Shown here one piece after another: positions 34,664-44,154 of a DNA stretch of 48,078 nucleotides. Origin of the DNA: Pedobacter segetis. GTDB taxonomy: Bacteria > Bacteroidota > Bacteroidia > Sphingobacteriales > Sphingobacteriaceae. The position numbers were made by a program, and so were the translations under genes. Each line of letters opens with the position of its first letter. Position 1 is the first letter of the stretch. The notes under the pieces were generated by a model that saw nothing but the letters and a program-made list of their open reading frames with translations, was not told the origin of the DNA and searched no databases. The stretch covers positions 1 through 48,078 of the forward strand of contig NZ_JAEHFY010000026.1 of the NCBI RefSeq assembly GCF_016623585.1, read 5' to 3'.

Positions 34664-36163
34664 ATGACTAAAAAAACATTTATTCTCGCCAGCATTATTT
34701 TTATCGGTTTAATTATAGTGCTGATGGAATCGGCTAGCTTAAATTGGGCTTGGAGCTTGGTAATTCTTGTCCCGTTGATACTATTAGGGATTTACGATTT
34801 ATTACAAACAAAAAATAGCATTTTAAGAAACTATCCAATAGTTGGCCATATGCGGTATCTATTAAAAGATATTGGGCCAGAATTGCATCAGTATTTTGTA
34901 GAGAACAATACCGATGGAAAACCTTTTAGCGCAAATAGAAGAAATTATATTGAGAGCCATGCTACTTTAACTGCTGAAAACCATCCTTTTGGTACAGAGT
35001 TAAACATTTACAAAAACAATTACGATTGGATGGAGCATAGTATTTATGCTGCCGAAAGATTAAAAGAAGTACCACGTGTAAATATTGGTGGCATAGATTG
35101 TAAACAGCCTTACTCAGCAAGTATTTTTAATATTTCTGCCATGAGCTATGGTTCTTTATCGCCAAATGCGGTAGAGGCTTTAAATATAGCGGCAAGGGAA
35201 GGCAATTTCTTTCACGATACCGGGGAAGGCGGCATTTCTCCTTACCATAGAAAAGGAGGGGACCTTGTTTGGGAAATAGGGACTGCTTATTTTGGTTGTA
35301 GAACAGATGATGGTGGTTTTGACAGAGAAAAATTTAAAGAAAAAGCCAATTGGCCAGAGGTTAAAATGATCGAGATTAAAATCAGTCAAGGAGCAAAGCC
35401 GGGGCATGGCGGTGTTTTGCCGGCCGCTAAAAACAATCAAGAAATTGCGGATATACGTGGGGTAGAGCCTCACAAAGATATTATTTCGCCACCTTCTCAT
35501 AAGACTTTTAAAAATGCTAAGGAGCTTTGCTTCTGGATCAAAGATCTAAGGGAAATGAGCAATGGAAAACCCATAGGTTTTAAATTGTGCATTGGTAGCC
35601 AACAAGAGTTTATAGACATCTGCGAGCAAATGGTAGAAACTGGGATCAAGCCAGATTTTATTACTGTTGATGGTGCCGAGGGAGGAACGGGAGCCGCCCC
35701 GATAGATTTTTCTGATTCGGTTGGGATGCCTTGGGAACCCGCATTGATTTTTGTTTGCGATACCTTAAAGAAATATGGCTTAAAAGATGAAATCAAAATC
35801 ATCACGGCCTCTAAAATAGTTTCTGCATTTGATATTTTTAAAGCGATTTGCATCGGGGCAGATCTGTGCAACTCTGCAAGGGGGATGATGTTTGCCTTGG
35901 GATGTATACAATCTTTGAGGTGCCATACCAATACTTGTCCAACGGGTGTTGCTACGCAAAATAAGAATTTGGTAAAGGGTTTGGTGGTTGCAGAAAAATG
36001 GAAACGCGTTAAAAATTACCATCAAGAAGTAACCAAAAGCTTTTTAGATTTATTAGCTGCTGCCGGATGTACCGAATTAAATCAATTAAACAGAGCAATG
36101 ATACACAAACAAATGGGTGTGGAAGAAAAAACGATCAGCGAGGTTTATGAAAGCAAATATTAA
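34664..36163 (+). CDS. Membrane-anchored FMN-binding glutamate synthase-like protein
   Basis: This protein of 499 residues has two N-terminal membrane segments (about 4-24 and 28-47). The rest is the GltS FMN barrel: SAMSYGSLSPNAVEALN, NFFHDTGEGGISPYH, QGAKPGHGGVLPA and VDGAEGGTGAAP are all present. The cysteine pattern CIQSLRCHTNTCPTG matches the 3Fe-4S ligand loop of glutamate synthase. The amidotransferase domain that releases ammonia from glutamine is missing, so it is not a full GOGAT, and the true substrate is unknown. It follows the PoxB-like gene by 6 nt, suggesting a shared redox function. Confidence 0.85.
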   Translation: MTKKTFILASIIFIGLIIVLMESASLNWAWSLVILVPLILLGIYDLLQTKNSILRNYPIVGHMRYLLKDIGPELHQYFVENNTDGKPFSANRRNYIESHATLTAENHPFGTELNIYKNNYDWMEHSIYAAERLKEVPRVNIGGIDCKQPYSASIFNISAMSYGSLSPNAVEALNIAAREGNFFHDTGEGGISPYHRKGGDLVWEIGTAYFGCRTDDGGFDREKFKEKANWPEVKMIEIKISQGAKPGHGGVLPAAKNNQEIADIRGVEPHKDIISPPSHKTFKNAKELCFWIKDLREMSNGKPIGFKLCIGSQQEFIDICEQMVETGIKPDFITVDGAEGGTGAAPIDFSDSVGMPWEPALIFVCDTLKKYGLKDEIKIITASKIVSAFDIFKAICIGADLCNSARGMMFALGCIQSLRCHTNTCPTGVATQNKNLVKGLVVAEKWKRVKNYHQEVTKSFLDLLAAAGCTELNQLNRAMIHKQMGVEEKTISEVYESKY

Positions 36164-36318
36164 TCTGATTGGGGTTTATTTCTATTTGCAGCTGTAAATT
36201 AACTATCTATAGTTTTGAGATAGTTAAATCATGAATAAGTGATCAAAAAAAAATTGGGCGTTTTAACACTCTGCCAAGTGGTGGATATATCTCTTTTGTT
36301 ATCCTTCGTATTCTATTC

Positions 36319-36456
36319 CCTCTTCGACTTCCTCTTCGACTCCCTCTTCGACTTCGCTCAGAGTGACAATGCTTAGCGTTACATTGCTTAATGTTACATT
36401 GATCAGAGAGAGACAATGTTCAGGAAGACAATGTTCAGAAAGACAATGCTCTGGAT
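36319..36456. repeat. Tandemly expanded dispersed repeat
   Basis: The 364-nt gap between the GltS-like gene and the thioesterase holds this repeat and a terminator; the rest (36164-36318) shows nothing. Three 12-bp units CCTCTTCGACTY occupy 36319-36354. They lead into CGCTCAGAGTGACA, the same family as at 70-88. Three 15-bp units beginning GACAATG occupy 36412-36456 (second unit at 36427, third at 36442). The two tandem arrays look like local amplification of pieces of one palindromic repeat. Confidence 0.7.
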
Positions 36457-36462
36457 GACAGC

Positions 36463-36487
36463 AAAAAAGCCTGCCCGAATTACAGGC
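36463..36487 (-). terminator. Terminator of the thioesterase/DinB/kinase operon
   Basis: On the minus strand GCCTG (36487-36483) pairs with CAGGC (36473-36469) around a 9-nt loop. A run of six T follows directly (36468-36463). It lies 40 nt after the stop codon of the last gene. Confidence 0.6.
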
Positions 36488-36527
36488 GGGGATGTGGCTG
36501 CAATAATTAACCGCAAAACGGAATAAT

Positions 36528-36956
36528 TCATGTTTTCACAACCGGCACAATTGCGGTTGTTAACCTACTGATACAGGTTATTTTACCTTTATCGTTATAT
36601 AGTTTAATATCCCAAACATGGGTTTTGCCACCAATATGGATTGGGGTACAAATGCCGGTTACAAAGCCAGATTTTACCGGACGTAGATGATTGGCGTTAA
36701 CCTCTAAACCTACGCCCATCTTAAAATTGGTATCCAAAACCAAATTACTGGCCACGCTGCCCAAAGTTTCTGTTAAAACTACAGAAGCACCACCGTGTAA
36801 AATGCCATAGGGCTGACGGGTTCTCTCATCAACCGGCATTGTGGCTTTGATGTAATCATCGCCAATTTCAATAAATTCTATACCCAATAAGCCTCCAATG
36901 TTATTTTTTGGTCGGTTGTTTAGTTCTTCTAAATCGGGCTTGGCAAACCAGATCAT
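36528..36956 (-). CDS. Hotdog-fold acyl-CoA thioesterase (PaaI/YdiI-like)
   Basis: This 142-residue cytosolic protein has the hotdog thioesterase signature PYGILHGGASVVLTETLGS near 48-66, with the catalytic acid in the TETLGS turn, as in the EntH/YdiI/PaaI group. The end GKITCISRLTTAIV is the usual last strand. It should hydrolyse a CoA thioester; the acyl group is not known. The start codon overlaps the stop of the DinB-like gene by 4 nt, so the two are translated together. A clear terminator follows at 36463-36487. Confidence 0.85.
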   Translation of the reverse strand: MIWFAKPDLEELNNRPKNNIGGLLGIEFIEIGDDYIKATMPVDERTRQPYGILHGGASVVLTETLGSVASNLVLDTNFKMGVGLEVNANHLRPVKSGFVTGICTPIHIGGKTHVWDIKLYNDKGKITCISRLTTAIVPVVKT

Positions 36957-37474
36957 TTTTTGAGGTATAATTCTTTCATCACATTAAAATGATGTTCTAT
37001 GTGTCCAAAAATGATAAATAACAATGCGCCCACAGAAATGCTATTTCCGTTTGCCGTTCCCTTTTTTTTCATATCCTCATCAGATAAAGATTTAAAGAAA
37101 AACAGGTTTGCCTGGCGAAGCATTACCAATTCATCCACCAAATCGCTATAAGTATATCTATCTATCGGTGTGTTTACAACAATCTCATCTTGATCGTAGC
37201 CCGGTAAATCGGTCTGGTCATTTCTGGCAATCCGCATGGCCCTGTATGTCATTACTCGTTCTGTATCAATTAAATGAGAGATTACTTCTTTAACTGTCCA
37301 TTTTCCTTCGGCGTAAGCAAAATCATATTTTTTTTCTGGGATGTCTGCCAAAAAATCATCTATGCTGTTCAATTGATTTTTTAATCTCCGTAAAATAGGT
37401 TGGTTGCCTGCCGTTGCCAGCTTGATATATCCTTCATAAAATGGTGCGTATTCGTTACTTAGGGGTTGGTACAT
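36953..37474 (-). CDS. DinB/YfiT-family four-helix protein
   Basis: This protein of 173 residues folds as a DinB-type helical bundle. The metal-binding histidines are seen as SHLIDTERV near 67 and GHIEHHFNVM near 158. Proteins of this fold include thiol-S-transferases using low-molecular-weight thiols, but the substrate here is unknown. It overlaps the kinase gene upstream by 20 nt and the thioesterase downstream by 4 nt, so the three genes are one operon. Nothing in the sequence connects it to DNA damage despite the family name. Confidence 0.8.
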   Translation of the reverse strand: MYQPLSNEYAPFYEGYIKLATAGNQPILRRLKNQLNSIDDFLADIPEKKYDFAYAEGKWTVKEVISHLIDTERVMTYRAMRIARNDQTDLPGYDQDEIVVNTPIDRYTYSDLVDELVMLRQANLFFFKSLSDEDMKKKGTANGNSISVGALLFIIFGHIEHHFNVMKELYLKK

Positions 37475-38657
37475 AATTTAAACTGCTTTTAATAATTATT
37501 CTAAAGGTTGTTCCTTTACCTATTTCAGAATCTTTCACAAAGATTTGTCCTTTGTGATAATTCTCTACAATTCTTTTTGTTAATGATAATCCTAAACCCC
37601 ATCCTCTTTTTCTGGTGGTAAAACCGGGCTGAAATACCGCTTCAAATTTAGAACGTGGAATCCCTTTGCCAGTATCTGTAATATCTACAAATATCTGTTC
37701 TTTTGCTAGGTTTTCAATTATATTTACAGAAATTTTACCGCTGCCATCAATCGCATTTACTGCATTTTTAAGAATGTTCTCTATTACCCAATCAAATAGG
37801 GGGATATTGATCAATGCTTCTTGTTGCTCATCTCCGGTTACGGTAAACTCTATTTTATCGCTTACCCTAACGCTAAAATAATCTACAAAATCTTTTATGG
37901 TTTCATAAACAGAATGGCTGGTTAAGATAGGCATAGAGCCTATTTTTGAGAACCTATCCGCAACGATCTCTAATCTTTTCACATCGTTTTCCATCTGGAT
38001 GATGAGCGGGTCTTGTTCTGCATTAAACTTATCTTTCAAAAGTTCTACCCAAGCCATTAAAGATGATATTGGGGTGCCTAATTGATGGGCTGTTTCTTTT
38101 GCCAAACCTACCCAAACCTGGTTTTGCTCTGCCCGCCGAGAAGAATTAAAAGTAGTATAGGCGATTAATAAAAAAACCGCGATTACAGAAAGTTGGATGT
38201 AAGGGAATACCCTTAATTGGCTCAAAAGATTGCTATCTTTATAATAAACATAGTTTTTCTTGCCGTTCATTTCTATAACGATGGCCTCATGTTGTGATTT
38301 CATGATCCTCAGCTGTCTTTGAAAATAGCTTGGGTCATAAACCTTGTCTTTTTCTATCTTATAATATGTTTTTGTGGTGTCTAAAGCTGTGTAAACCGTG
38401 ATCGAGTCTTTATCGTTTGTTACGATCGCAGGCACTACCAAACTATCTTTAACGGTAAAAAGATAGTTCATCATTTCATCGTTATCGGTCTCGAACAATT
38501 TTTTTAAACTTTGGCTCCAAACTTCTGCTCTGGTGCGTTCTGATTTGGAAATCCCTTGAACTAAAAAATCTGTGTACCAAAGGGAAGAAGTGGCAATGAT
38601 CACTGCAAAAAACAGCAAAAGGTATTTCCAGCGTTTCTTATTTTGGTATGGATTCAT
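37455..38657 (-). CDS. Membrane sensor histidine kinase
   Basis: This kinase of 400 residues has two membrane segments (about 11-33 and 150-166) flanking a periplasmic sensor of about 115 residues. The phospho-acceptor is H191 in ETAHQLGTPIS. The ATPase domain has the N box ENILKNAVNAIDG, G1 DTGKGI and G2 GWGLGLSLTKRI. No HAMP domain is evident. No response regulator lies next to it. The last 20 nt overlap the DinB-like gene, and it should head the operon. Its ligand is unknown. Confidence 0.9.
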   Translation of the reverse strand: MNPYQNKKRWKYLLLFFAVIIATSSLWYTDFLVQGISKSERTRAEVWSQSLKKLFETDNDEMMNYLFTVKDSLVVPAIVTNDKDSITVYTALDTTKTYYKIEKDKVYDPSYFQRQLRIMKSQHEAIVIEMNGKKNYVYYKDSNLLSQLRVFPYIQLSVIAVFLLIAYTTFNSSRRAEQNQVWVGLAKETAHQLGTPISSLMAWVELLKDKFNAEQDPLIIQMENDVKRLEIVADRFSKIGSMPILTSHSVYETIKDFVDYFSVRVSDKIEFTVTGDEQQEALINIPLFDWVIENILKNAVNAIDGSGKISVNIIENLAKEQIFVDITDTGKGIPRSKFEAVFQPGFTTRKRGWGLGLSLTKRIVENYHKGQIFVKDSEIGKGTTFRIIIKSSLNYVPTPK

Positions 38658-38855
38658 TTGTAAAGCTTGGTACTATAGCTTAAAGTTAGCTGCCAAGATA
38701 AATATTTAAAACTAAACGGTAGTTTTAGAGATTTGTTGAGTTAGGCCCAGATTTAACTAAAAAGCGAATTTTGTAACCACAGATTTTCAAACATAAAAAT
38801 GTGGAAATTTTCTCCGTATTTAAGAGGATGAACGCAGATTACATTAAGATAAAAA

Positions 38856-39761
38856 CTAATTCCCGCCAATAATTACCGGGTTTTTACCACTTCCCATTAT
38901 GATCACTTTTGCGTTTGCCGATGTTGCGATAGCTTGTTGCGCTTTGATACTCTCATATTGCAATTGCTTATCAGACAAACCGGTGGATAATATTTTTTGA
39001 TAATCTGCAATACCCTGCGCTTCTACTCTTTTACGTTCTGCTTCTTGTTTTTCTTTTTGGAGAACGAATGTCATTTTCTGGGCATCTTGTTCTGCATTAA
39101 TCTTTGATTCTATTGATGCTTTTACGGATGCCGGCAATGTGATATTCCTTATCAACAATTGTTGTAGTTGCAATCCTCTTTTTGCGAAGCTTGTTTCGAT
39201 GGTATTGTAGATTTTATTCTGAAATTCATCTCTTTTGGAAGAATACAAGGCAACGGCATCATAAGAAACGGCATTGTCTCTAATTGCGGTACGTGAAACC
39301 GGGCGTACTATTTTATCTAAATAATCGGTTCCTATTTGCTGTAAGATCCGGGGTGCTTCGCTGCTTTTTACGTTAAAAAGAACAGAAAGGTCTATTACCA
39401 CTTCTAAACCATCGGCGGTTAAGATACGAATGGCATCATCGCCTTTAACCGTACCTTCTTCATGATCGGCAGACATGGTGTAAGTTTGCGTTCTTACATC
39501 AAAGTCTGTAACTTCTACCAAAGGGTTTACAAAATTCAATCCGCTGTAAAGCACCTCATTATCTACCTTCCCAAATAGAGATTTTACGCCTACCTGTCCG
39601 GGTTCAATCGTTTTAAAACAAGAAGTAAAAACACCTAGTAAAATGAATATGGGCGAGATTACATATAAAATACGCCCTAGCTTATCTGCTTGGTCATTAG
39701 GTTGCTTTGATAATACAAAACCGATAATTAGCGCAATAATTCCTAAAACAATTAATACCAT
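38856..39761 (-). CDS. SPFH/prohibitin-family membrane protein
   Basis: This protein of 301 residues has two hydrophobic segments near the N-terminus (about 2-17 and 31-49) and an SPFH domain at about 50-220. Typical prohibitin motifs are EPGQVGVKSLFGKV, GLNFVNPLVEV, RTQTYTMS and VRPVSRTAIRDN. A charged coiled coil (about 220-265) follows. Such proteins form large rings that scaffold membrane domains and regulate proteases like FtsH; no FtsH-like gene lies nearby. It is the last gene of a three-gene minus-strand group with a small membrane protein and a rhodanese. Confidence 0.88.
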   Translation of the reverse strand: MVLIVLGIIALIIGFVLSKQPNDQADKLGRILYVISPIFILLGVFTSCFKTIEPGQVGVKSLFGKVDNEVLYSGLNFVNPLVEVTDFDVRTQTYTMSADHEEGTVKGDDAIRILTADGLEVVIDLSVLFNVKSSEAPRILQQIGTDYLDKIVRPVSRTAIRDNAVSYDAVALYSSKRDEFQNKIYNTIETSFAKRGLQLQQLLIRNITLPASVKASIESKINAEQDAQKMTFVLQKEKQEAERKRVEAQGIADYQKILSTGLSDKQLQYESIKAQQAIATSANAKVIIMGSGKNPVIIGGN

Positions 39762-39773
39762 GGTTTGGGTTTA

Positions 39774-40007
39774 TTAAAATTTATTTCTTTTCTTATTTTT
39801 TTGTTGAACCTTATTTTCTGCCATTTTCTTAAGTTCTGTTTGTACACTTTTAGTGTGCTTGATCTTATAAAACAATGTTAAACCAAAGGCGGCCGCACAT
39901 AAGATAACAATAAAATAGTTATGGTGCTTTACCCCGTAATAACCAATGATAACCGATGCAATTAGAAGAATGTTTAAAATAACGCTAAAAACGATGTGCT
40001 TACCCAT
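39774..40007 (-). CDS. Small two-segment membrane protein
   Basis: This protein of 77 residues has two membrane segments (about 6-24 and 30-47) and a strongly basic C-terminus (MAENKVQQKNKKRNKF). I do not recognise a family with certainty. It overlaps the rhodanese gene by one base and is 12 nt upstream of the SPFH gene, so it is almost surely co-transcribed. A role in the SPFH membrane complex is a possible inference. Confidence 0.7.
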   Translation of the reverse strand: MGKHIVFSVILNILLIASVIIGYYGVKHHNYFIVILCAAAFGLTLFYKIKHTKSVQTELKKMAENKVQQKNKKRNKF

Positions 40008-40342
40008 TAGTAAACCTGAATGCTATCATCAATTTCTGCCGCCCATGCCAAAATACCACCTTTTAGATTATATAAATTTGAGTAACCTAAGTTTTGCTCT
40101 AATTGGTTGATCGCTGCGGCACTTCTTGCCCCGCTTCTGCATTGCATTACTACGGGTTTTTCTTTTGAAATCTTATCCGCCTCTATCACTACCCCTGCCA
40201 AAGGGATGTTTTCTCCTTGGATATTAGACATTTCATATTCAAATGGTTCTCTCACATCTATCAACTGGAAATCTTTGCCTTCTTCTTTCCATTGTTGCAA
40301 TTCTGATACTGATATCTCTTTCATACTGACATTTTTTATCAA
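40007..40342 (-). CDS. Rhodanese-domain sulfurtransferase
   Basis: This single-domain rhodanese has 111 residues. The active cysteine is C68 in the loop CRSGARS, and the CH2A-type motif LIDVREPFEYEMSNIQGENIPL is present. It should carry persulfide sulfur in the cytosol. Met7 (40324) is an alternative start. It heads a three-gene group with a small membrane protein and the SPFH protein; similar small rhodaneses are common in Bacteroidota. Confidence 0.88.
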   Translation of the reverse strand: MIKNVSMKEISVSELQQWKEEGKDFQLIDVREPFEYEMSNIQGENIPLAGVVIEADKISKEKPVVMQCRSGARSAAAINQLEQNLGYSNLYNLKGGILAWAAEIDDSIQVY

Positions 40343-40415
40343 AGCTATAAAAATTTTGTATCGATAATAGTTGTGCGCTATTGAAATGAGAAATACTTAC
40401 AATTATTTTATAATA

Positions 40416-41831
40416 CTAATTAGGTGTTAAGTAACTTTTGGGCAATTTGATTTTTAGCAGTTGGCAGTTATCATCTTTAAAAGAGGTAAAATATAAAATT
40501 TCATTTTTAGTATCATAAACTGCCGAAACTTGCGAATTAAAATCGTTTATTTTTGGGCCTAAATTAATTGGTTCGCTCCAGTTTTTCCAAGTATCATCTA
40601 ATCTTATGGTAAAATATAAATCCATGCTCCCATAACTGCTTCTTCCATTGCTGGCAAAAATTAAGGTTTTTTCATCATCACATAAAAACGGATTTACTTC
40701 ATCGTTGGCAGAATTAACAACCTTCCCCAAATTTTGTAGATAAGAATAAGTACCGTCTTCTTTAACCTTAGAATAATAAACATCTACTCCACCTTGTGTA
40801 ATATCAGACTCTATAGTCATTAAAATGGTACTTGCATCTTTGTTTGCACACAAACCTGCTGTCGTATCAAAATTGCTGTAAGCTGCAATTTCTAAAGGTT
40901 TTTCGTAGCCAAAGTTAGCTCCATTTAATTTAAAGAATTTAAACCCACTTTCACTTGTCCCTTTTTTATAATTTGATCCGCCTGTTATAAATTTATCGCC
41001 TATTATGGCAACTATATAATTGTAATTTTCATTGATATTGATTGATGGGGATAATAAATTGGGTTCGCTTAATTTATCTCCTTCAAAATTCAAAGCGTAA
41101 ATATTGCTATGGTCTTCATCATTATCTATATTGACGTAAATCTTATCTTTTGTTAGGGCATTTATCGTAAAAGATTGTTTTGAGGAGTAAAGTAATTGTG
41201 CATTATAGGGCGAGTTTTCTAAGTCTTTTTTAGTGTTGATTTCTGGAAGTATAGGCTGATCTGTATCTGAAATTCCGATAGCATCTATTTGTTTATCGCC
41301 GCTGGTTTTTTTGAAATTAAAAACTACTCTTAATGCTTTTATGTTTTCTAAAGGTTCTTCTAAAACAGCATATTCAATACCTGGATTAACATTTACTTCT
41401 GGCGCTGCCACAACTTTTCTTCTCTTTCTACTAAAATAATATCCGCGATTATATTCGGCATATTTTGCCTTCCAATTTTCTATATCTATCTTATTTCTAA
41501 AAACTTCTTTGTATTTCCCATCACCAGTACCGGCCATCACCTTTACCAAACAGCCTGCATTCAAATTCTCAAAAATGGCTATTTGCTTTACCGTTTGTGC
41601 TTTGGCAAATTCTACTTCAATAAAATCATGGCCATCTTGTGCATCTTTTGGTGCCCAAGCATTTGGACTGTCTCCACCTTGTGGAAATACATCGGGACGG
41701 CCAATTACCCTACGAGAACTATATTGCTTACCCCCTAAATCTGATGAGCTTTTTATAACTTTTGCAACCCACTGCACCTGTTGGCAAAAGCCGAAGATGG
41801 GGCAAAAAAGCAGGATCAATAATTTTTTCAT
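40416..41831 (-). CDS. Exported PD40-type repeat protein
   Basis: This exported protein of 471 residues has a signal peptide ending at GFCQ (1-16). The N-terminal part (about 20-190) looks like a discoidin-like beta sandwich (FIEVEFAKAQTVKQIAIFEN). The second part has PD40/WD40-like propeller strands, including FASNGRSSYGSMDLYFTIRLDD followed by WSEPINLGPKIN, the segment usually seen in OmpA-family proteins. No OmpA peptidoglycan domain is present. It belongs with the two exported proteins upstream (41919 and 43747) on the same strand. The role is unknown, perhaps envelope or surface structure. Confidence 0.75.
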   Translation of the reverse strand: MKKLLILLFCPIFGFCQQVQWVAKVIKSSSDLGGKQYSSRRVIGRPDVFPQGGDSPNAWAPKDAQDGHDFIEVEFAKAQTVKQIAIFENLNAGCLVKVMAGTGDGKYKEVFRNKIDIENWKAKYAEYNRGYYFSRKRRKVVAAPEVNVNPGIEYAVLEEPLENIKALRVVFNFKKTSGDKQIDAIGISDTDQPILPEINTKKDLENSPYNAQLLYSSKQSFTINALTKDKIYVNIDNDEDHSNIYALNFEGDKLSEPNLLSPSININENYNYIVAIIGDKFITGGSNYKKGTSESGFKFFKLNGANFGYEKPLEIAAYSNFDTTAGLCANKDASTILMTIESDITQGGVDVYYSKVKEDGTYSYLQNLGKVVNSANDEVNPFLCDDEKTLIFASNGRSSYGSMDLYFTIRLDDTWKNWSEPINLGPKINDFNSQVSAVYDTKNEILYFTSFKDDNCQLLKIKLPKSYLTPN

Positions 41832-41918
41832 GATTTGATAATAATTCTTTTAATAAAAAACGGTTACAACCTAGGTTGCAACCGTACCACAAACAATTGC
41901 TACTAGTAGCAATAGATT

Positions 41919-43721
41919 TTAATTATTTACCTTAATTTTTTCTACCTTTTTGTTTTTGAAAGCGTAAATAAACTCTCCATCGTCAGATATATCTATGCCG
42001 TTGCCAAACTTTGGGCTGCCGCCTTTACCTTTAGATTCTACCGACCCCTTAGTTTCACCAGTTTCCATATTGATACCATAAATAATGTTTTTGCTGTTTG
42101 TTTGATTTCTTAAGAAGAAATTACCTCCAATATCATACGAATAATCAATCCCCTTTAATTTATCGGTTGCGTAATTTCTTTTGCCATCAGCTTTTTTATA
42201 GCTAGCCAAACCTTTTTCAGAAACTACTACCACGTTATCTCCATAATCCAATACATCAAAAGCTTTTCCCACATTTGCACTGCTATGTTTTACGTCAAAA
42301 AGTTGTTTTCCAGAAGCAATATCATAAGAGTAAAATTCATCACCATCTCCAATAAAAACAGTTTTATCTTTATCGATGATCATATCTGTAATACGCTTAT
42401 CAAATCTTTCTGACCGCCATGCAGTAGTTCCATCTTTATCGTTTAACGCCAATAAGCTGTTTTTTTGGTTCACATAATCAAAGTAAATCTTATAAGTTAA
42501 TCCACCATCAGTAGATTTTTCTATTTCTTGAACCTGCACCTTACCGCCTATTTGCAATAAAATTTTATCTCCGGATTTGTATATTTTTGGCATAGAAAAA
42601 GCACCTGTAATTTTTTCTGAAGCCCACAATAATTTACCTGTTTGTATATCATGTTTTTCTACATACTTAGTTTTGTTACGGGTGGCAAAAATCACAAGAT
42701 AAACAGCATCATCTGTAAATAGCGGATCGGCCAGGGTTCTGTATGTTTCTTTTCTTGATCCACCACCAAATGGTACTTTGCTCGATTTTGCCATGTCGTT
42801 TTCATAATCTACCTCCCATAATTTTTGTCCGCTATTTAGGTTATAAACCTGAATTCCATCGAGCCATAAATATACTTTGTCTCCTTTTACCCAAAGATCT
42901 ATAATCGGTTTACGAGTAACCAATTCCTTTTCAATTGTACCTCTAAAAGACGCATCCCATACGATTTCGCCATTGGAAGCATTCACTTTTAAAAGCTGAT
43001 TTTTAAAGCCACTAAGTAACGCCCCTAAAGCCGTAGGCTTATAGTTAAGCATTACGATCTCGTTTTTTTCCTTATCGTAACGGTATTCGGCAACAGCACC
43101 CTTAATCAATTTAGTTTCCCAAATTTTTTCGCCGGTTTTGGCTTTTACCAAGTTCATTCCATCTTTTTGAGCAATTAAAAAAGCATCTAATTCATCAATA
43201 TATTTTACGGTCTCTACATCCTCACTGCTGCTCCCTAATTGTCCGTGATCTTTTGGCAACAAGTTTTGGTAATTTTCACTGTTCCATAACTCTTTCCCGG
43301 TTGCCATGTCTAAAACGGCAATCCTATCAGTACCTAATTTCCTAGAATCAAAAAGAAAAAGATAACCACCCTTTCCGTTTTCTTTCCAAATAGAGTATTG
43401 GTAATCGCATTTATTGGTTTTATTGGTGGTGATGTTTTTAAAATCGCCCGCCCAAATTTGTTTTCCTTCGCCATCAAGAACCGAAGCCGAATTATCATCT
43501 GTACCTAAAATATAAGAATCGCCAGAAGAACCAGTAACCGCTAAAACAGTTGCTTTGTTAGAAAATTCCGACTCCCATACCGATTTAAAGTTTCCGGAAG
43601 CTTTAGCTCCTTTACCTGAAACCATACCGCCTAATTTATCTTTTAATTTGCCAAATTGAGCGTTGGCCGCAAACCCGCTACTAACCAGCAGCAGAGAAAG
43701 CGCAATAATTTTTTTGTTCAT
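41919..43721 (-). CDS. Exported PQQ-like beta-propeller protein
   Basis: This exported protein of 600 residues has a signal peptide of about 21 residues ending ANA-Q. The remainder has repeated strands of the PQQ-like propeller type, each with a xGxxLWxxx or GxxxWxxx core (for example TGKELWNSE, TGEKIWETKL, SGQKLWEVDYE and DGTTAWRSE). No quinoprotein catalytic cysteines or haem motif were seen, so an enzymatic function is not supported. BamB-like scaffolding is possible but not shown. It is 25 nt downstream of a small exported protein gene. Confidence 0.75.
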   Translation of the reverse strand: MNKKIIALSLLLVSSGFAANAQFGKLKDKLGGMVSGKGAKASGNFKSVWESEFSNKATVLAVTGSSGDSYILGTDDNSASVLDGEGKQIWAGDFKNITTNKTNKCDYQYSIWKENGKGGYLFLFDSRKLGTDRIAVLDMATGKELWNSENYQNLLPKDHGQLGSSSEDVETVKYIDELDAFLIAQKDGMNLVKAKTGEKIWETKLIKGAVAEYRYDKEKNEIVMLNYKPTALGALLSGFKNQLLKVNASNGEIVWDASFRGTIEKELVTRKPIIDLWVKGDKVYLWLDGIQVYNLNSGQKLWEVDYENDMAKSSKVPFGGGSRKETYRTLADPLFTDDAVYLVIFATRNKTKYVEKHDIQTGKLLWASEKITGAFSMPKIYKSGDKILLQIGGKVQVQEIEKSTDGGLTYKIYFDYVNQKNSLLALNDKDGTTAWRSERFDKRITDMIIDKDKTVFIGDGDEFYSYDIASGKQLFDVKHSSANVGKAFDVLDYGDNVVVVSEKGLASYKKADGKRNYATDKLKGIDYSYDIGGNFFLRNQTNSKNIIYGINMETGETKGSVESKGKGGSPKFGNGIDISDDGEFIYAFKNKKVEKIKVNN

Positions 43722-43746
43722 GTTTGTGTGTTTGAGTTTGTGTGTT

Positions 43747-44127
43747 TTAGATTTCTATTGTTTGTCTGATTTTATATTTCTGTTGTTTGGGTAACTTGAA
43801 ATTGAACTTATAGCTAAATAAATAGTCTGATAAAAAATCGAAGAAATCGTTATTTATAATATCAGAATCCACTTTGAAGAAAGTACCAATTTTACCGTTT
43901 TGCACTACGGAAATATCCGTAACGATATAACCTTTAAGTGCGGCAAATTTTTTGTTTTTCTTTTTCAAGAAAGCATCGCTTTTAAAAATCGCTTCTACTT
44001 CTTTGCTCACTTCTTCTTGCACTTGCTCTTCATCTGTAAGCGTGGCTCTTTTTTGTGCAGAAGCATTAAAACTTATTGCCATTATAAAAGAGAGAAAAAA
44101 TAAACTGAAATAATTTTTTGTGCTCAT
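43747..44127 (-). CDS. Small exported protein, possibly TonB C-terminal-like
   Basis: This protein of 126 residues has a signal peptide (1-24, ending ASAQ). The C-terminal region contains TDISVVQNGKIG, a hydrophobic helix (FFDFLSDYLFSY) and a final KFNFKLPKQQKYKIRQTIEI. This layout is reminiscent of the C-terminal domain found in TonB-type proteins, but there is no TonB membrane anchor and the match is weak. It heads the group of three exported proteins. The promoter box TACATTTG lies at 44147-44154, 20 nt before the start. Confidence 0.6.
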   Translation of the reverse strand: MSTKNYFSLFFLSFIMAISFNASAQKRATLTDEEQVQEEVSKEVEAIFKSDAFLKKKNKKFAALKGYIVTDISVVQNGKIGTFFKVDSDIINNDFFDFLSDYLFSYKFNFKLPKQQKYKIRQTIEI

Positions 44128-44146
44128 GGTTTAATAATTTGTTAAA

Positions 44147-44154
44147 CAAATGTA
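44147..44154 (-). promoter_or_regulatory. -7 promoter box of the exported-protein operon
   Basis: TACATTTG on the minus strand matches TAnnTTTG exactly, 20 nt before the start codon. The sequence 20 nt further upstream is ATTT, a weak -33. A perfect 7-bp hairpin AAATACG/CGTATTT (44175-44196) overlaps that region and might be a binding site. Confidence 0.5.

Noticed and set aside
36164..36318. Possible small gene after the GltS-like gene
   Set aside because: No frame with a start codon and a protein-like composition was found.
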